Assembly (NCBI RefSeq): GCF_001625215.2
Contig: NC_030383.2
Coordinates: 49,162,380-49,226,379 of the forward strand
Origin: Daucus carota subsp. sativus
Taxonomy: Eukaryota > Streptophyta > Magnoliopsida > Apiales > Apiaceae
DNA length: 64,000 nucleotides
Reading direction: 5' to 3'
Both the position numbers and the translations under genes were made by a program. The first letter of the stretch is position 1, and every line of letters begins with the position of its first letter. Positions 25,531 to 38,381 of the stretch are shown in pieces. The notes below the pieces were generated by a model, which worked only from the letters and a program-made list of their open reading frames with translations, was not told the DNA's origin and ran no database searches.

Positions 25531-25882
25531 AATAGAGCAAGTGTGAGTAATTTAATTCGTTGAGACTAAACTGCCCTTCCTCCTTATACATGTATATTCA
25601 TAAATAGTGAGGGTACTATTGACTTTTTATATTAACATATTTATTAGACATTAATGTCTCTTAATTAATATACATTAATTACTATATGATTAAAACTCCA
25701 ATACATAATAGAGCAAGTGTGAGTAATTTAATTCGTTGAGACTAAACTGCCCTTCCTCCTTATACATGTATATTCATAAATAGTGAGGGTACTATTGACT
25801 TTTTATATTAACATATTTATTAGACATTAATGTCTCTTAATTAATATACATTAATTACTATATGATTAAAACTCCAATACAT
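25531..25882. repeat. Exact 176-bp tandem duplication
   Basis: 25531-25706 and 25707-25882 appear identical base for base, beginning AATAGAGCAAGTGTGAG and ending CTCCAATACAT. No coding frame crosses it. The lack of differences points to a very recent duplication or an assembly artefact. Confidence 0.9.
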
Positions 25883-26339
25883 ATTTATAATTATGATTTA
25901 TATTTTGATTTTAATTCAATTTTTGTATAATATATTTGATAAATAATTTTATAAATATAAATTTATTTTAAAAATCAACTACTAATGTTAATAATATTTT
26001 TATTCAACTTGAACTAACAAAACATAATTTGTAGAGACATTTATACTGATATACCGGACAAATTAATTTGATATAATCATATGATAGATGACCATTAATT
26101 GAATTTTATCTAGCGAACATGCATGGCCGACATTAATTTTAAACTTATTAATATATACTTACAGTTTGTCACTCGTCGACTGGACGATACATTCATTATC
26201 TTTAAAGTCTTTTGTAAAGACCTAGATAATATATAAAATTCGAAAAATATCTTTAAATTAGTAGATTTTTTTATTGACCCCTTTTGTTTTGAAATTGAAA
26301 GGGGTAGAATCCGGAAAATCTGAAACAATCAATTAAGAA

Positions 26340-26597
26340 GGGGTGGCAATATCAGACATGACCCGAACCCGACTTGAACCCGACCTGAACCGCAACCCGA
26401 TTTACTGAGATAAAACCCGAAAGTGACCCGAAAATCACCCGACTGACTCGAAATGGACCCGAAATGACCCGAAATTAGAATTTCATTTCTAAACACTTCA
26501 ATTTTTAGTTTTATTCAATTTTAAGTAATTTTAGCTTGACCCGAAATCGACCCGATTGCTGACACGAACACGACCTGTTACTCGAAATTGCCACCCC
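26340..26597. mobile_element. MITE rich in ACCCGA words
   Basis: GGGGTGGCAAT at 26340-26350 and ATTGCCACCCC at 26587-26597 are perfect 11-bp inverted repeats. The interior repeats ACCCGAA/GACCCGA many times on one strand. GGGGTGGCAA ends are common among hAT-type elements, but I found no clear 8-bp target duplication. Confidence 0.6.
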
Positions 26598-27498
26598 ATT
26601 ATTGTGAGTTTAGTTGATCATCTATTGCTCTATTATTAATGAAAATATATTTATATATTATATGCTTCTTTGAGATTTTTTTATGATGATTATTTATCTA
26701 TCATTCATTTATTAGATTTGGTGTTACGAAATTACTCAGTCGATATTTAAAAATAGATCATTCTCTTAATTGAGTTTTACATTATTTGCATGACACGTAA
26801 CTTAATTTTGAATCTAACTCTGGTCACTTTAACAAAACTTGTCCATATTTATCAAGTTTGATACATCTCATTCTGATCCCTGCATTTATCAAGTTTAAGT
26901 ACTTATTCTTGATACTATATGTGAAAATTAATTAAATAATGACGCTATTATAAATGAGTGATCAATGAATGTGATTAACATAAGTATAGCTCACAAAGGA
27001 ATATAATTATTTAATAGTATATAATAGTTTAAATGTAATAAATGCATTAATTATTGATTTTTCTGTAATTATAAGATAAGCAGGGCTATATTCGACTTTT
27101 CACGATCATTTTCTTGACAATTTTTGCCCTTCGTTGTCTTATTATATATATAAGTAGATAGATATCTAGTGTTGTAAAAAACGACGATTAATGGGAATAA
27201 TTAACATGATCATTATTTAAAATTAATTTAATATTATATATGTTAAAACAATATATAATCAATTTTTAAACTTTAATTTTTCCCCATAAATTTTTGTATA
27301 TTTTTGTATTGTCGCTGATTTTCGAACTATTATTTAAATCTCTTACCAATTAGACATCGATTTAACTGGATTTTAACAAATCGGATCAAAATCCGTTCGA
27401 TTATTGATTAATCCGTTAATTCGGCCGATTTTTAGAATTTAATTATTATGATTTAATAAAATTATACACACACACACATTCGAATGATTATAAATATA

Positions 27499-27734
27499 CT
27501 CCCTCCGCCCCGCCAGGGAGTTTACGTACACTGTTTGCACGTATTTTAAGATTCTCGTAAAGTATAGTTACATAACGTATTTTTAATTTTTTCTTTTTTT
27601 GAATAAAAGTTTAAACTTTAAACATTTTTTCAAGAATTTTCTTTTAAAAAATATATATAATGTAAGCATACTTTACGGGAGCCTTAAAATGCGTGTCAAA
27701 AAGTAACGTAAAGAACATGGTGGAACGGAGGTAG
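27499..27734. mobile_element. Stowaway MITE (copy 1 of a local family)
   Basis: Ends CTCCCTCCGCCCCGCC and GGTGGAACGGAGGTAG, flanked by TA on both sides. The subterminal sequence AGTTTACGTACACTGTTTGCACG and its inverted counterpart are shared with the copies at 29186 and 53056. Confidence 0.8.
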
Positions 27735-28062
27735 TAATAAATAACTATATGACAAAGACTCTAATTCGGCAAGAGTCTCATTTTTTGTAACAAATTTTCA
27801 ATAATTTTAGGTGAGTGGTATTTTAATTATATAATAAAATTTTTAATAGTGTATATTTTTTGTATTTATATTTTAATAAATATCATAATAGTGAGGATAT
27901 GTGTATATATATATACATCAACATAGGGGTCGTTTGAGTAAACTTAAAAAAAGTGACTTATTTTTTAAAATAAAAAAGGGGATTATAAATGAGAAGTAAG
28001 TCTAGACTTATAAATATATTAAAATGTTTGAAAGAGAGTAGAAGTCCTGATAAAAAGATGGA

Positions 28063-28264
28063 ATTTTCGGCTTCTTACATGTGCTTCTGAACTTTTACAT
28101 ACATAAACAGGTAAAGAAAAGTAGAAACCAATTTTCTTTGAAAAGAAAGCCATAAGTCGGGGCATTTTCGGCTTCTTACATGTGCTTCTGAACTTTTACA
28201 TACATAAACAGGTAATGAAAAGTAGAAACCAATTTTCTTTAAAAAGAAAGCCATAAGTCGGGGC
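28063..28264. repeat. 101-bp tandem duplication
   Basis: 28063-28163 and 28164-28264 start ATTTTCGGCTTCTTACATG and end CCATAAGTCGGGGC, differing at about two positions. They lie in a larger AT-rich repeat that starts near 27928 with GGGGTCGTTTGAG. Confidence 0.85.
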
Positions 28265-28398
28265 AGCCTAACACACTGATGATATGACTTCAAATACAAA
28301 CAAATATTACATTTAAATTATGTTTATAATATAAATAATCTTAATTTAGAAAAAATGAACAAAAAGATACAAGATATATTGAAAAAAAATTTAAAACA

Positions 28399-28428
28399 AC
28401 TTGTGCTTTGCACGAGTTAAAAAGCTAG
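28399..28428 (+). mobile_element. Helitron 3' terminus
   Basis: A 3' hairpin CTTGTGC-TTT-GCACGAG is followed 10 nt later by CTAG and then T, the arrangement of plant Helitron 3' ends. I could not fix the matching 5' TC end; candidates lie to the left within the 25.5-28.1 kb repeat zone. Confidence 0.55.
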
Positions 28429-29892
28429 TTAAGCCTAATAAAACTCGATATATATGAATACTAGTTTAAACATAATATAATATTCTCATTATATTTAAGT
28501 ATATTTTCCAATATATTATATATGTTGAATCTTGACTTAAATTTAAATTAAATTTTATTTTATTAACCAAATTTATTATTTGATGAAATCAAATTTTTTA
28601 AATAAAAAGTATATTATTAAATCGCTTTTTTTGGGATACTAATCATTAAATTTTATGAGTTTAACTTGTTTTGATTAGTTCACATTTCCCGGGATCGTTC
28701 GATTAAACCTCTTTTAATATACCTCGTTCTAAATTCATACATGTTTGGTTCGGTTAAGAATTTTTTTTTCTAAAACTCATATCACATACTTCAAATCCAT
28801 GAGATGTGAATTTTTCATACCAAAAGAAAGAGGTGGGTTTCATGCATAGGTACGAGGATTTTTTTTTTTTATGTTTCATATATATTTATATAATTAGATG
28901 TATATTTTTTTATTAATAAAAAGCTAAATGCACAGCTCAAGATATGTAATAATATTAATTAAAATAGTATTTCAAATTAATTAAAATTGGTTAGCCAAAA
29001 TTTTTTTAAATAAAATATATATTTTCTATCATTCAACCAAATATAATATATCAGAAATGATATTCCAACCTCACACCACATTATTCCAAATCTTGATTCC
29101 AACCCCAAATCAGTAATCACTACTTGAATTGAATGATTTTTTAAAAATGATCATCAATTAAAATAAATTTAATATATAAAATTTACTCCTTCCGTCCCAA
29201 CAGATTGTTTACGTTCACTGTTTGCACGTATTTTGAGACTCTTATAAAATATAGTTCGATAATATTTTTTTAAAATATTTTTTTTTTAATTTAAGTTTAA
29301 ATATCTAATTTTTTTCAGAATTTTTTTTAAAAAAAATATAATATGGAACTATACTTTATTAGAGTCGCTAAAAAGTAACGTAAAAATCTGGACGGGGGAG
29401 TAGTATTTAACATGAACCGCAAACTGTTTTGAGATAAGTCATCACAAAATTATTCTTTAAGTAGAAGCTCACCTTTCCAAAATGACTAATCGGCTGCCAA
29501 CAGGTGATTAATTTACGCCCTTTAAATATGGCGCCGCTGCGCCCCTCCTAGCTTTCCAAGGGACTTCGCCTGTAATATTTTCAAAGAGAGACAACATGAA
29601 CTGAATTCGACCAAATTGTAATTACAATGACTTTAACAAATGCTATCGTTCGTATAATATCTCGCGAATATACCACCATAAAATATTTTAAATGGAACCC
29701 ACAAAAGCCTAGTCAGCAACGCAGCAATTCTCAAACATGCACACCTAACTACAGCTCTTGCATCTCTTTTCTCAGTTTCTCCAACTAACACTTGAAACTT
29801 GTGTGTATATATTTATGTTTGTGTAACAAAAACAAACTCATTTCCAAGCTTTCTTCGCCCCCTTAGCGGATTTCCCCATAAACCCTTCTTCC
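28429..29892. other. AT-rich intergenic DNA upstream of ENO1
   Basis: Apart from the Stowaway copy at 29186-29400 there is only AT-rich sequence. From about 29700 on it is likely the ENO1 promoter. No gene is visible. The same holds for 25883-26339, 26598-27498 and 27735-28062. Confidence 0.5.
29186..29400. mobile_element. Stowaway MITE (copy 2)
   Basis: Left end CTCCTTCCGTCCCAACAG after TA, right end CTGGACGGGGGAG before TA. It shares the internal TTTACGTTCACTGTTTGCACG block with copies at 27499 and 53056 but is more diverged. Confidence 0.75.
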
Positions 29893-29909
29893 TTATATAC
29901 ATATATATC
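29893..29909 (+). promoter_or_regulatory. Putative TATA region of ENO1
   Basis: TTATATACATATATATC lies about 55-70 bp upstream of the ATG at 29963, implying a short leader. A (CA)n run occupies 29921-29937 between them. Confidence 0.35.
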
Positions 29910-29962
29910 TCCCACCTAAACACACACACACACACACTTTTTATCATATATAAACAATAACA

Positions 29963-32900
29963 ATGGCTTTAGCTTCTCCCTCTTTGATCAACCCCATCTT
30001 CTCCACCAAACTTAAATCACAAACCCGCCCATCTCTCCCAATCTCTCTCAAATCTCGCCCATTCACTGTTTGTAACTCAATCGCCGTTGCTGCTCCGGCG
30101 GCGGCCACGGCGGCAAAAGGGTCGACGGTGAAGTCAGTGAAGGCCAGGCAGATCATAGATAGCAGGGGCAATCCGACGGTGGAGGTTGATTTGGTGACTG
30201 ATGAGCTTTACAGATCAGCTGTTCCCAGTGGGGCCTCAACTGGGATTTATGAGGCTTTGGAGTTGAGAGATGGGGATCAGAGTGTTTATGGTGGTAAAGG
30301 GGTGCTTAATGCTGTTAAGAATATTAATGATATCTTGGGTCCTAAGCTTGTTGGTGTTGATGTTAGGTAAATTCTTGGTCAGTTGTTTTCTTGATTTGTA
30401 TAAATATGTTTATGTTTGTGCTTAGGTATTGTTAATTAGATCACTGATTTAGAAGTAAAACTGGTTTCCTCTTCATGGCTTACAAATACCATTTTGTTAT
30501 GAGCTGTCGAGACGAAGGATTCCACTTAATAGGAGTTTCAGTAGAAGCACAACTATGTGTTTTTCTTGCGTTTTCTTGATAAACCAGCATTTATACCATG
30601 TCTACCATTAGTTTTGTCTAATTTTAATCAGTTCAAATAAATCACAAACATTTAGGTATTTAAGTGTTTGCATAGATACTGCTAGATCGCTGCTTTATTT
30701 TCTTTCTCGGTGTCAAGCAAAGTTGTATTTTTTTCCGTGACACAATCACAAAAACACCCACTTGTACTTAAGTTTGCAATATGTTCCACTCGAATCACTG
30801 CCCAAGTCGAGGGGGCTGCTAAAGATTGTGTAAATTCAAATGACAGATAAGTAACAAGGGAACTACTTTTTGCTCTGATAAGTTTAATTAACTTTTTGAG
30901 GTTCTTATTGTTTTGAAGAGAATGAAATGTAGTACACAGGGTAATGAACATAAATTCTGTACTGAGTCTGCATACTCGGGTGGCTGAATATGTGTTTAGG
31001 AGGATAGGGTCTGCAACTTGTTGCCCGCTTGCCCCATACATCTGTGCCGTAATGTATTGCATATTAATAAACTTCCTCCAAATAACTGGAAGCTTAGCTT
31101 TGTTGCATTTTATAAAAAGTATGAGTTGTCCTGAGATATTTTCTGTACTAAATTTGTGTTATTCTGTAGTAATATTAGCACTAAATAAATTTTCTCCAAG
31201 GCAGCTAACTTATTCGGGCCTAAAGCTAAATGTTCATACTTTCTCATAGCTGCACCGAGAAAGTGAAAATTAGTTTGTAGTCTCTGAATTTTTTGGTTTG
31301 CGACTGCAAAGATATTCCATATGAAGTGACAGAACAATGAGAAGTGACATGTTTTTCTGTTATGTCTTCGAAGTTTCTTTCCATTATAAAATGATACTGG
31401 AGAGAGATTTTAATTGTGTATGGGAATAATACTGGAAAGAAAGCTACACATTGATGAATCTGAGTTGGTTGTATTATCCAGAAGCAAATATGTTGTGAAA
31501 CACTTGCAGCCCGAGGCAGTTTTGTTATAATAATATTTGCTTATTTGCATGTCTGTTTCTTCGTTACCTTTCTATACGGAGGTTTTCTGTTTTTCATTGT
31601 GCATATGAGTTTTTCTTTATGTGGAAAAGCACTTGTCAACTGAAACTTCTTTTATTCATATAAAGGAATCAAGCTGATTTTGATGCCATTATGTTGGAGA
31701 TTGATGGAACTCCCAACAAGTCAAAGCTGGGTGCTAATGCCATACTTGGAGTATCCTTAAGTGTGTGTAGAGCTGGAGCAGGAGCAAAGGGAATACCCCT
31801 GTACAAGCACATTCAAGAAATTTCTGGAACTAAAGAACTCGTGATGCCAGTTCCAGCATTCAATGTGATCAACGGGGGTAGCCATGCTGGAAACAATTTG
31901 GCCATGCAGGAATTCATGATCCTACCTGTTGGAGCAAGCTCATTTGCCGAGGCACTCCGTATGGGTAGTGAAGGTTAGCAGGCTAGTTATTCCTTTTATG
32001 TGTTTTCTGCCTGACAAATGTTGTACTTTAGCGTTACTAGATACTAAAGTTAGCTGTTGAAATTCCTTTGAACACATATTAATTGTGTATAAAAATTTTC
32101 ATGTCTCATGTCTCATGATAGAGGGTCAGTTAACTGACATGATGTTGTTCATCTTTTTTGATGAGAGGAGCAGTATGTCTTAACGTTTGTCTATCGTAAA
32201 CTTTGTCAAAACAGTATATCACGTACTGAAGGGCATCATCAAGGCGAAATATGGACAAGATGCCTGCAATGTTGGAGATGAAGGAGGTTTTGCCCCCAAT
32301 GTTCAGGATAATAGGGAAGGACTTCTATTGCTTGTTGATGCCATTGAAAAGGCTGGTTATACCGGCAAGGTATGGCCAAACAATTGATTCTTGTGCAGTT
32401 ATGTTCTGATTTGGTTTCTAACATAAAATTTGCAAAATAATGCAGATCAAAATTGGAATGGATGTCGCTGCCTCAGAGTTTTTGACAAAAGATGCCAAAT
32501 ATGATCTCAATTTTAAGAAACAACCAAATGATGGTGCTCATGTGCTTGCAGCTCAAAGTCTCTGTGATCTTTACATAGATTTTGTCAAAGAATTCCCTAT
32601 AGTGTCCATTGAAGATCCTTTTGACCAAGATGATTGGAGCTCGTGGTCTTCGCTGCAGTCATCAGTGGATATCCAGATAGTAGGAGATGACTTGTTAGTA
32701 ACAAATCCAAAGAAAATTGCTGAAGCTATACAGAAAAAGGCATGCAATGGTTTGCTACTAAAGGTAATATAAAGTTGATCTTTGCAGATGAGTTATATGT
32801 ACACGTGGAGTTTTTCATGCCTGATTTCTTATTGTGCATTTAAATAATATCTCCAAATCGGTGCGTGCCTTTGTCCAAAAACAAAAGGAAAGTTTAGCAA

Positions 32901-33830
32901 TTTATATGAAAACATATGCCCAAACTATGGCAAGTAATCCAACTACTGTAAAAGGGACATTAACAACTCCATTGAGGGCTTTAGACCTCATCAACCCCTT
33001 CCTAAATCCACCAGACTTTCTTGTGTAAGGACCTGTTCTAATCTGTTCTCCGAATATAATGTTGTTATTTATTAGCTCTTTGAATAATGTAGCATCCCTT
33101 TTATATTGGGGCAAGTGTGAGATTATACTAATATTGTACCATAGCTTTATCCTTAATCACAAATTAAATGCAGGTTAACCAGATTGGTACAGTAACCGAA
33201 TCAATTCAAGCTGCTCTTGATTCCAAAGCTGCTGGGTGGGGTGTGATGGTAAGCCATCGCAGTGGTGAAACAGAGGATAACTTCATTGCAGATTTATCCG
33301 TTGGTTTGGCCAGTGGACAGGTTTGAATTTAACCGTTTGATCAATATATTTTTGAATTTAACAAGTAATAAGACTTCAACTAAATTTTTGTCAATTATGT
33401 TTAGATCAAAACCGGTGCACCATGCCGAAGTGAACGGCTGGCCAAGTATAATCAGGTAAACAAAGAACTAGATACTTTTCTTTTCTTTTTTTGTTACATA
33501 GAAACTTTATTGATTTTATGTCATTTTCTGATTAATATTTTCTTTCTCGAACCATGCCTTATGTATCAGAACTTTAATATTTGACATCTAATGACTCAAA
33601 ATTATTTTGCAAAATACTGCGCTATAAAGAAGTGAAGAATGAAGCTATTTATTTGAAAATGTTGATTGGTTAGCAAGACTACCTTGCTCTTGCTCTTCTT
33701 GCTTCTGTGTATATACACTCTTTATACTGCAAGTAACGAACCTTGTTATTCATATATCATGCAGCTTTTGCGCATTGAAGAGGAACTTGGAAATGTTCGC
33801 TACGCAGGTGAAGCATTCAGATCACCTTAA
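29963..33830 (+). CDS. ENO1: Plastid enolase (phosphopyruvate hydratase)
   Basis: Seven exons, 29963-30366, 31666-31973, 32215-32369, 32446-32763, 33174-33320, 33405-33455 and 33765-33830, give 482 residues in consistent phase. Enolase converts 2-phosphoglycerate to phosphoenolpyruvate. The first 50 or so residues are rich in Ser, Thr, Lys and Ala with few acids, as in a chloroplast transit peptide, and the mature protein starts near [17 protein letters not shown]. Catalytic and ligand residues are present: loop SGASTG 89-94, His208 in GGSHAGN, Glu260 in GDEGGFAP, Mg ligands Asp295, Glu345 and Asp370, Lys395, and His423/Ser425 in SHRSGETED. It lacks the EWGWC insert I associate with plant cytosolic enolases, as expected for the plastid isoform. 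Intron 1 is 1.3 kb. Intact. Confidence 0.95.
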
Positions 33831-35431
33831 GATGATAGTAAGCTTTACATCGTGTTCCATAAACACTGGACCATGCTAATCATGTTCCCCAAGTTGATGA
33901 AGTTGTACACCTGTACCGAAATGTTTTCAAGTAACAGAGATGTTTTCTTAGTAATCTAATCGGCTTAAAATGATTCAGAGTTGATTACATATCAAATAGG
34001 AAGTATTTTCAAGTTTGTTGTTTACCATATATCATCTTTATTTTCCTGAAAAGTATTATTCTGGAGGTCCACACTTGATTTAAGATGTAACAATGCAACT
34101 GTCATATACCATGCGTTCTATGCCTTCCTGTTGCCATTTCTGCTTTGTAATATTATGAACAAGTTTGGCAGTAGAAGCTGAAAGAGAACGGTGGGTGATA
34201 ACTGATAAGTGCAATATAGGTTGATTTCTTTGCCAGTATAATTGTTGGAGGCGTTGATTTTTCTTTGCGAGCAATTTCATTTGAATCTTTTGGAATTTAT
34301 TAAGTAGGTTATTTTTATATAATTTTCCGATTAGCGATATAGCCGATAACTATAAAATATCATTCTTTTAAATAACAATAGATTATGTAAAAACATTGCC
34401 AATGCAGAAGGTTTAGTTAAAAATCATTAATACATATTAAAAATATAAAAGATTATGTAAAAAATCCAATTTCAATGATACATTTCACTGTTTATAAATA
34501 TGACTACCCTCCAGGAACATGTAAGAAATGAATGAATGTGCAAGAATATATAACATCATTTATTATTATATTGAAATAATATGTTCTATATATAACAACT
34601 TAAAATATTATTCTTTATATTCCAACTATTTCTTTACCTTTTTTTTTTTTTTTTTGATATACCATCCAATTTTTTATTTTTCAAAACTTATCAAAAATAG
34701 TACCCTCCCTGTTTCCATTTACTTTTATCATTTGATATTTCATAACATGAAACAATTTACAAATTTATGTATAATCTATAAAAATAAATATAATTATGAA
34801 TGATCTTGTTAGTTACGTATTAAGCTAACTACTGAATATAGGATGTTCGGCCAGGAATAATAATAACAAAAACAATCGAGTTAATGTAATTTGGAGCAAA
34901 TTTATTCCAAGAATTATATTTAGATAATTCTTAAACTTTCTAACACTAAATATATTTATTTTTTCCGCAATCATTCCTAACAAATATCTTGGGACTGTCC
35001 CATCGTCAACCAATAAGCACGTGTCAGAATAATTTTTTAAAATTTATTTATATATGTGATCTTATTCTTATTTGTCAATTATAAAATTATTTATTAAGTT
35101 CTTAAACAATTTTTTTTGATAAATAAGTTCTTAAACAATTAATTAGTAATTTTTAAGAATAACTATCCTATATCGATACGTAACATATATGTTAGTTACG
35201 ACTCCTACAGTAAACAAACTGCATGTTCGCAACACCACTTCCATCACGTAAAAAATAATATATCCACACGATCATTTAAATCAAACATGTCTTCCTCAAA
35301 TTCCCAAGTCCAAACTGTCATTACCTTAGATCCTACTCCCGCGTAGTTGCATCTTACACAACATTCCACTCCTACTAGACTAGATCGTATCTTCATTACT
35401 TTCATTTAATCGAAATAATAATTTTCACACA
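33831..35431. other. ENO1 3' UTR and AT-rich spacer
   Basis: About 250 bp of probable 3' UTR, then AT-rich DNA with a T-homopolymer near 34640. The frames at 34528-34803 and 34825-35013 are composition artefacts. The last 150 bp form the presumed tetraspanin promoter without a clear TATA box. Confidence 0.5.
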
Positions 35432-36825
35432 ATGCTTCGCAGTGTAAGCAATGCAGTTGTCACAATCCTCAACGTCTTGGCGATGTTCTTTTCTCTAGCA
35501 GTGATTGGCTATTCTCTTTGGTTATATACACATGACAGTTCTTTATGCCAAAGAGTTCTTCGAAAGCCTCTCATGTTTATCGGATTGGCTCTTTTGGTGA
35601 TCTCGTTGATGGGGATTGTGGCTTCGTATTGTCGCGTTCCGGTTGTTATGTACTTGTATTTGATCTTCATGTATCTTGTGATTCTGTTGTTGATTGTGTT
35701 CACCGTGTTTGTGATTGTGGTGACGAATAGAGGTGTGGGGAGAGAGATATCGCGGAAAGGGTTCAGGGAGTTTAGGCTGGGGGATTATTCGAATTGGTTG
35801 CAGAATCATGTTTTTGATGGGAAGCATTGGGGGTCTGTGAGGAGTTGTTTAGTGGATGCTCATGTTTGTTCAATGCTTTCTGGCTCTCATAATAATGCAG
35901 TGGAGTTTTATGAACGTCGGATATTAGAACTTCAGGTAATGCCGCATTTACAGTAATTGTTTTCATTAATTTTTAATAGTATTTAGTATTATTATTATAG
36001 AATAGAGATAGTGAAAGAAAGTTGTGGTAGTGTTTTATATTATCAAAAGTTATTATTTTTAGAATGTATAAAATTGAGAGTGGCATCCCAAAACAGAAAT
36101 TGAATCGAAATCAATGAAACAGAGGGAGTATGTGCCAATAAGGGAATACCTGTAATCCTACAGTATAAACGAATTCACGGAGTGAAAAACGATAGAGAGT
36201 CTTTGATGGTGTTTGTGTACCTTGTAGCTTGCGCCGATTTGCACTAGCTCTTACCTTGATCAATGTTAACATACACACAGTTTGTTATCTTCATTTAGTT
36301 GCCTGGTAAAATCATTCTTTTTTTGCTCTGTTCTTTTTCATCAAACTGTAGTATAAAACTTTATGTCTTCTGAGGAGCTGCGCATGACAGACATTATCTC
36401 TGTGTTTCGGATTGTCATCTTTCATTTATAAGAAAGATAATTGACTCTGCATAATAGTCATTTTAATTGTATGAATCGCGTTAAAGACTTTATTTTTGTA
36501 CATGTGGATAAATATACAGTCTGGATGCTGCAAGCCTCCGGTATACTGTGGATTTAAGTACCACAATGCGACGTTCTGGACTGTGCCTAAAAACGGTCCT
36601 GCACACCAAGACATTGATTGCAAGAAATGGAGCAATAACCAGAATGTGCTGTGCTTTAACTGCAATTCATGCAAGGCCGGAGTTTTGAACAACATCAAGG
36701 GACAATGGAGGGCATTTGCCATCATCAATTGCTGTTTCATTCTTCTTGTCATCCTTGTCTACTCGCTTGGCTGTTGTGCTTTGCAAAGCAACAATGCAAC
36801 TAGGTACAAGAGATTAAGTGGCTAA
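35432..36825 (+). CDS. Tetraspanin (TET7/8/9-like)
   Basis: Two exons, 35432-35935 and 36520-36825, join in phase 0 to 269 residues, the usual size of plant tetraspanins. Three membrane segments lie at about 9-30, 45-66 and 72-98. A large extracellular loop follows, with the plant signature GCCKP at 170-174 and further paired cysteines (CFNCNSCKAG), then a fourth segment near 232-254 and a short cytoplasmic tail. Tetraspanins organise plasma-membrane microdomains; the TET8/9 group marks plant extracellular vesicles. Closest by eye to TET7/8/9. The intron sits just before GCCKP. A damaged copy of exon 2 follows downstream. Confidence 0.9.
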
Positions 36826-37424
36826 GGCAACAGCCTTGGCAAATCTGAAGTTATCTAATTAGATTACTATGCCATTTTTAGTTTAATTTTATTGCTGTAA
36901 CTTGTTGGTGGGGATTTTAATTTTATTTAACTTCAACATGTTTTTAGAACCAACTGCCCACCTCTAATATTTGTCAGCTAAATGTTACTCCCTCTGTCCA
37001 TTTTAACTGATATTTGACTTTGTGACACGTATATTATGGAGTAAAAATAATATCTATCACCACTTCAGCTGGCTGATGCAGTGGATTTCGATAAACAACA
37101 TCTATCACCACTTCAGCTAGTGGAGCATTCACAATTATTGTCTTCATAATTTTTTTCTTTTACTTGTCAAAATTTCTTGCCTCTTTGGTTCATCTTTTTA
37201 CATTCACCCCTTAGTCATTTTGAGAGATTAAACATGAGCTAGAAAGCTCTAACAATGGGGGACTTAATTGAAGCATGGCTCACTACGAACACGTAATTGA
37301 TACTCACTCAATTTAAGGCTCAAAATTGACTTGACAATGTGGGACTTGACCCACATTTTCCAACCGTTACTCGGTACAATCACTTTCTTCTCTCTGTTGT
37401 TTTGAAGCTCAAAATCAAACTTTA
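36826..37424. other. Tetraspanin 3' flank
   Basis: Probable 3' UTR to about 36960. A fragment starting TTACTCCCTCTGTCCATTTTAACTG near 36985 looks like one end of a Stowaway element. A short duplicated phrase, 'atctatcaccacttcagct', occurs at about 37050 and 37100. No gene. Confidence 0.45.
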
Positions 37425-37971
37425 GTAAGAAACTCTATGTCGTCTTAACCCATTCTAACTCTCATGAGAAGCTCTGCATGAGAACTAGTATTATCATTGT
37501 GTTTCTGATTGTTATTTCTCATTCAAAAACTGGATATTGGCTGCGCATAAAAGTCATCTTAATTGTATGAATCCGATAGAAGGCTTAGTTCCTGTACACG
37601 TGTATAAATATAAAATACACAGTCCGGATGCTGCAAACCTCCACTATACTGTGGATTCAAGTTCCACAACTTTACATTCTGGGTTGTGCCTAAAAATGAT
37701 CCTGCACACCGAGACACTGATTGCAAGACTTGGAGCAATAATCAGAATGTGTTGTGCTCTAACTGCAATTGCCAATTCATGCAAGGCCGGAGTTCTGAAT
37801 ATCATCAAGGGACAATGGAGGACAATTGCCATCGTTAATGGTTGTTTAATTCTTCTTATTGTCGGTATCTACTCGCTTGACTATTGTGCTTTGAATAGCA
37901 ACAATGCAACTAGATTCAAGAGATTAAGTGGCCAAGGCAACAGCCTAGCCATATCCTGTGTCAATAGTTAG
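37425..37971 (+). pseudogene. Tetraspanin exon-2 duplicate, frameshifted
   Basis: This segment repeats the end of the tetraspanin intron and the whole of exon 2 (source about 36355-36840), including the acceptor and the SGCCKPP start. A 7-nt insertion, GCCAATT at 37771-37777, breaks the frame in the middle of the extracellular loop. After it the alternative frame resumes with SCKAGVLN and a fourth membrane segment and runs to a later stop at 37971. There is no exon 1, so it cannot encode a full tetraspanin. It could still act as an alternative 3' exon of the gene upstream, but the frameshift argues for decay. Confidence 0.8.
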
Positions 37972-38381
37972 AATATGACATTATTAGCAATCCCCATTTT
38001 GGTTTCATTGAAATGTAAAATATTTATTAACAAAGTAAATGTTACTTTTATATGCATCTCAATCACATTATCCACTTTGTAGATTAAGCAACATTACACT
38101 GGATATTGTAGATATGTAGGCAACACTTCCCAAATCTCCTTCTGCAAAATGCTAGATTTAGCAAATTTTTTTGAAAAAGTTACCATCAATTTTTTGCATG
38201 GATTCTGAACTTTTATGAGTTTTAGCCATGCTCAAACAGCTATTTACATCCCTGCAAGAATAATTATAACTATTGGAGTTAATAAATACCCGATGATGTT
38301 CACATTTTCCTGAATGTGGTTGTTGATGTTGGAAGAAAGGAACAAAAATCTGAGTCTTCAGTTTGTTCTTGAGTAATCACA

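Noticed and set aside
29944..30171. Minus-strand frame over ENO1 exon 1
   Set aside because: Antisense shadow of the transit peptide and first exon.
30944..31249. 101-codon frame in ENO1 intron 1
   Set aside because: Lies wholly in the intron and shows no recognisable protein.
34528..34803. Tyr/Phe/Ile-rich frame downstream of ENO1
   Set aside because: AT-rich composition artefact around a T-homopolymer.
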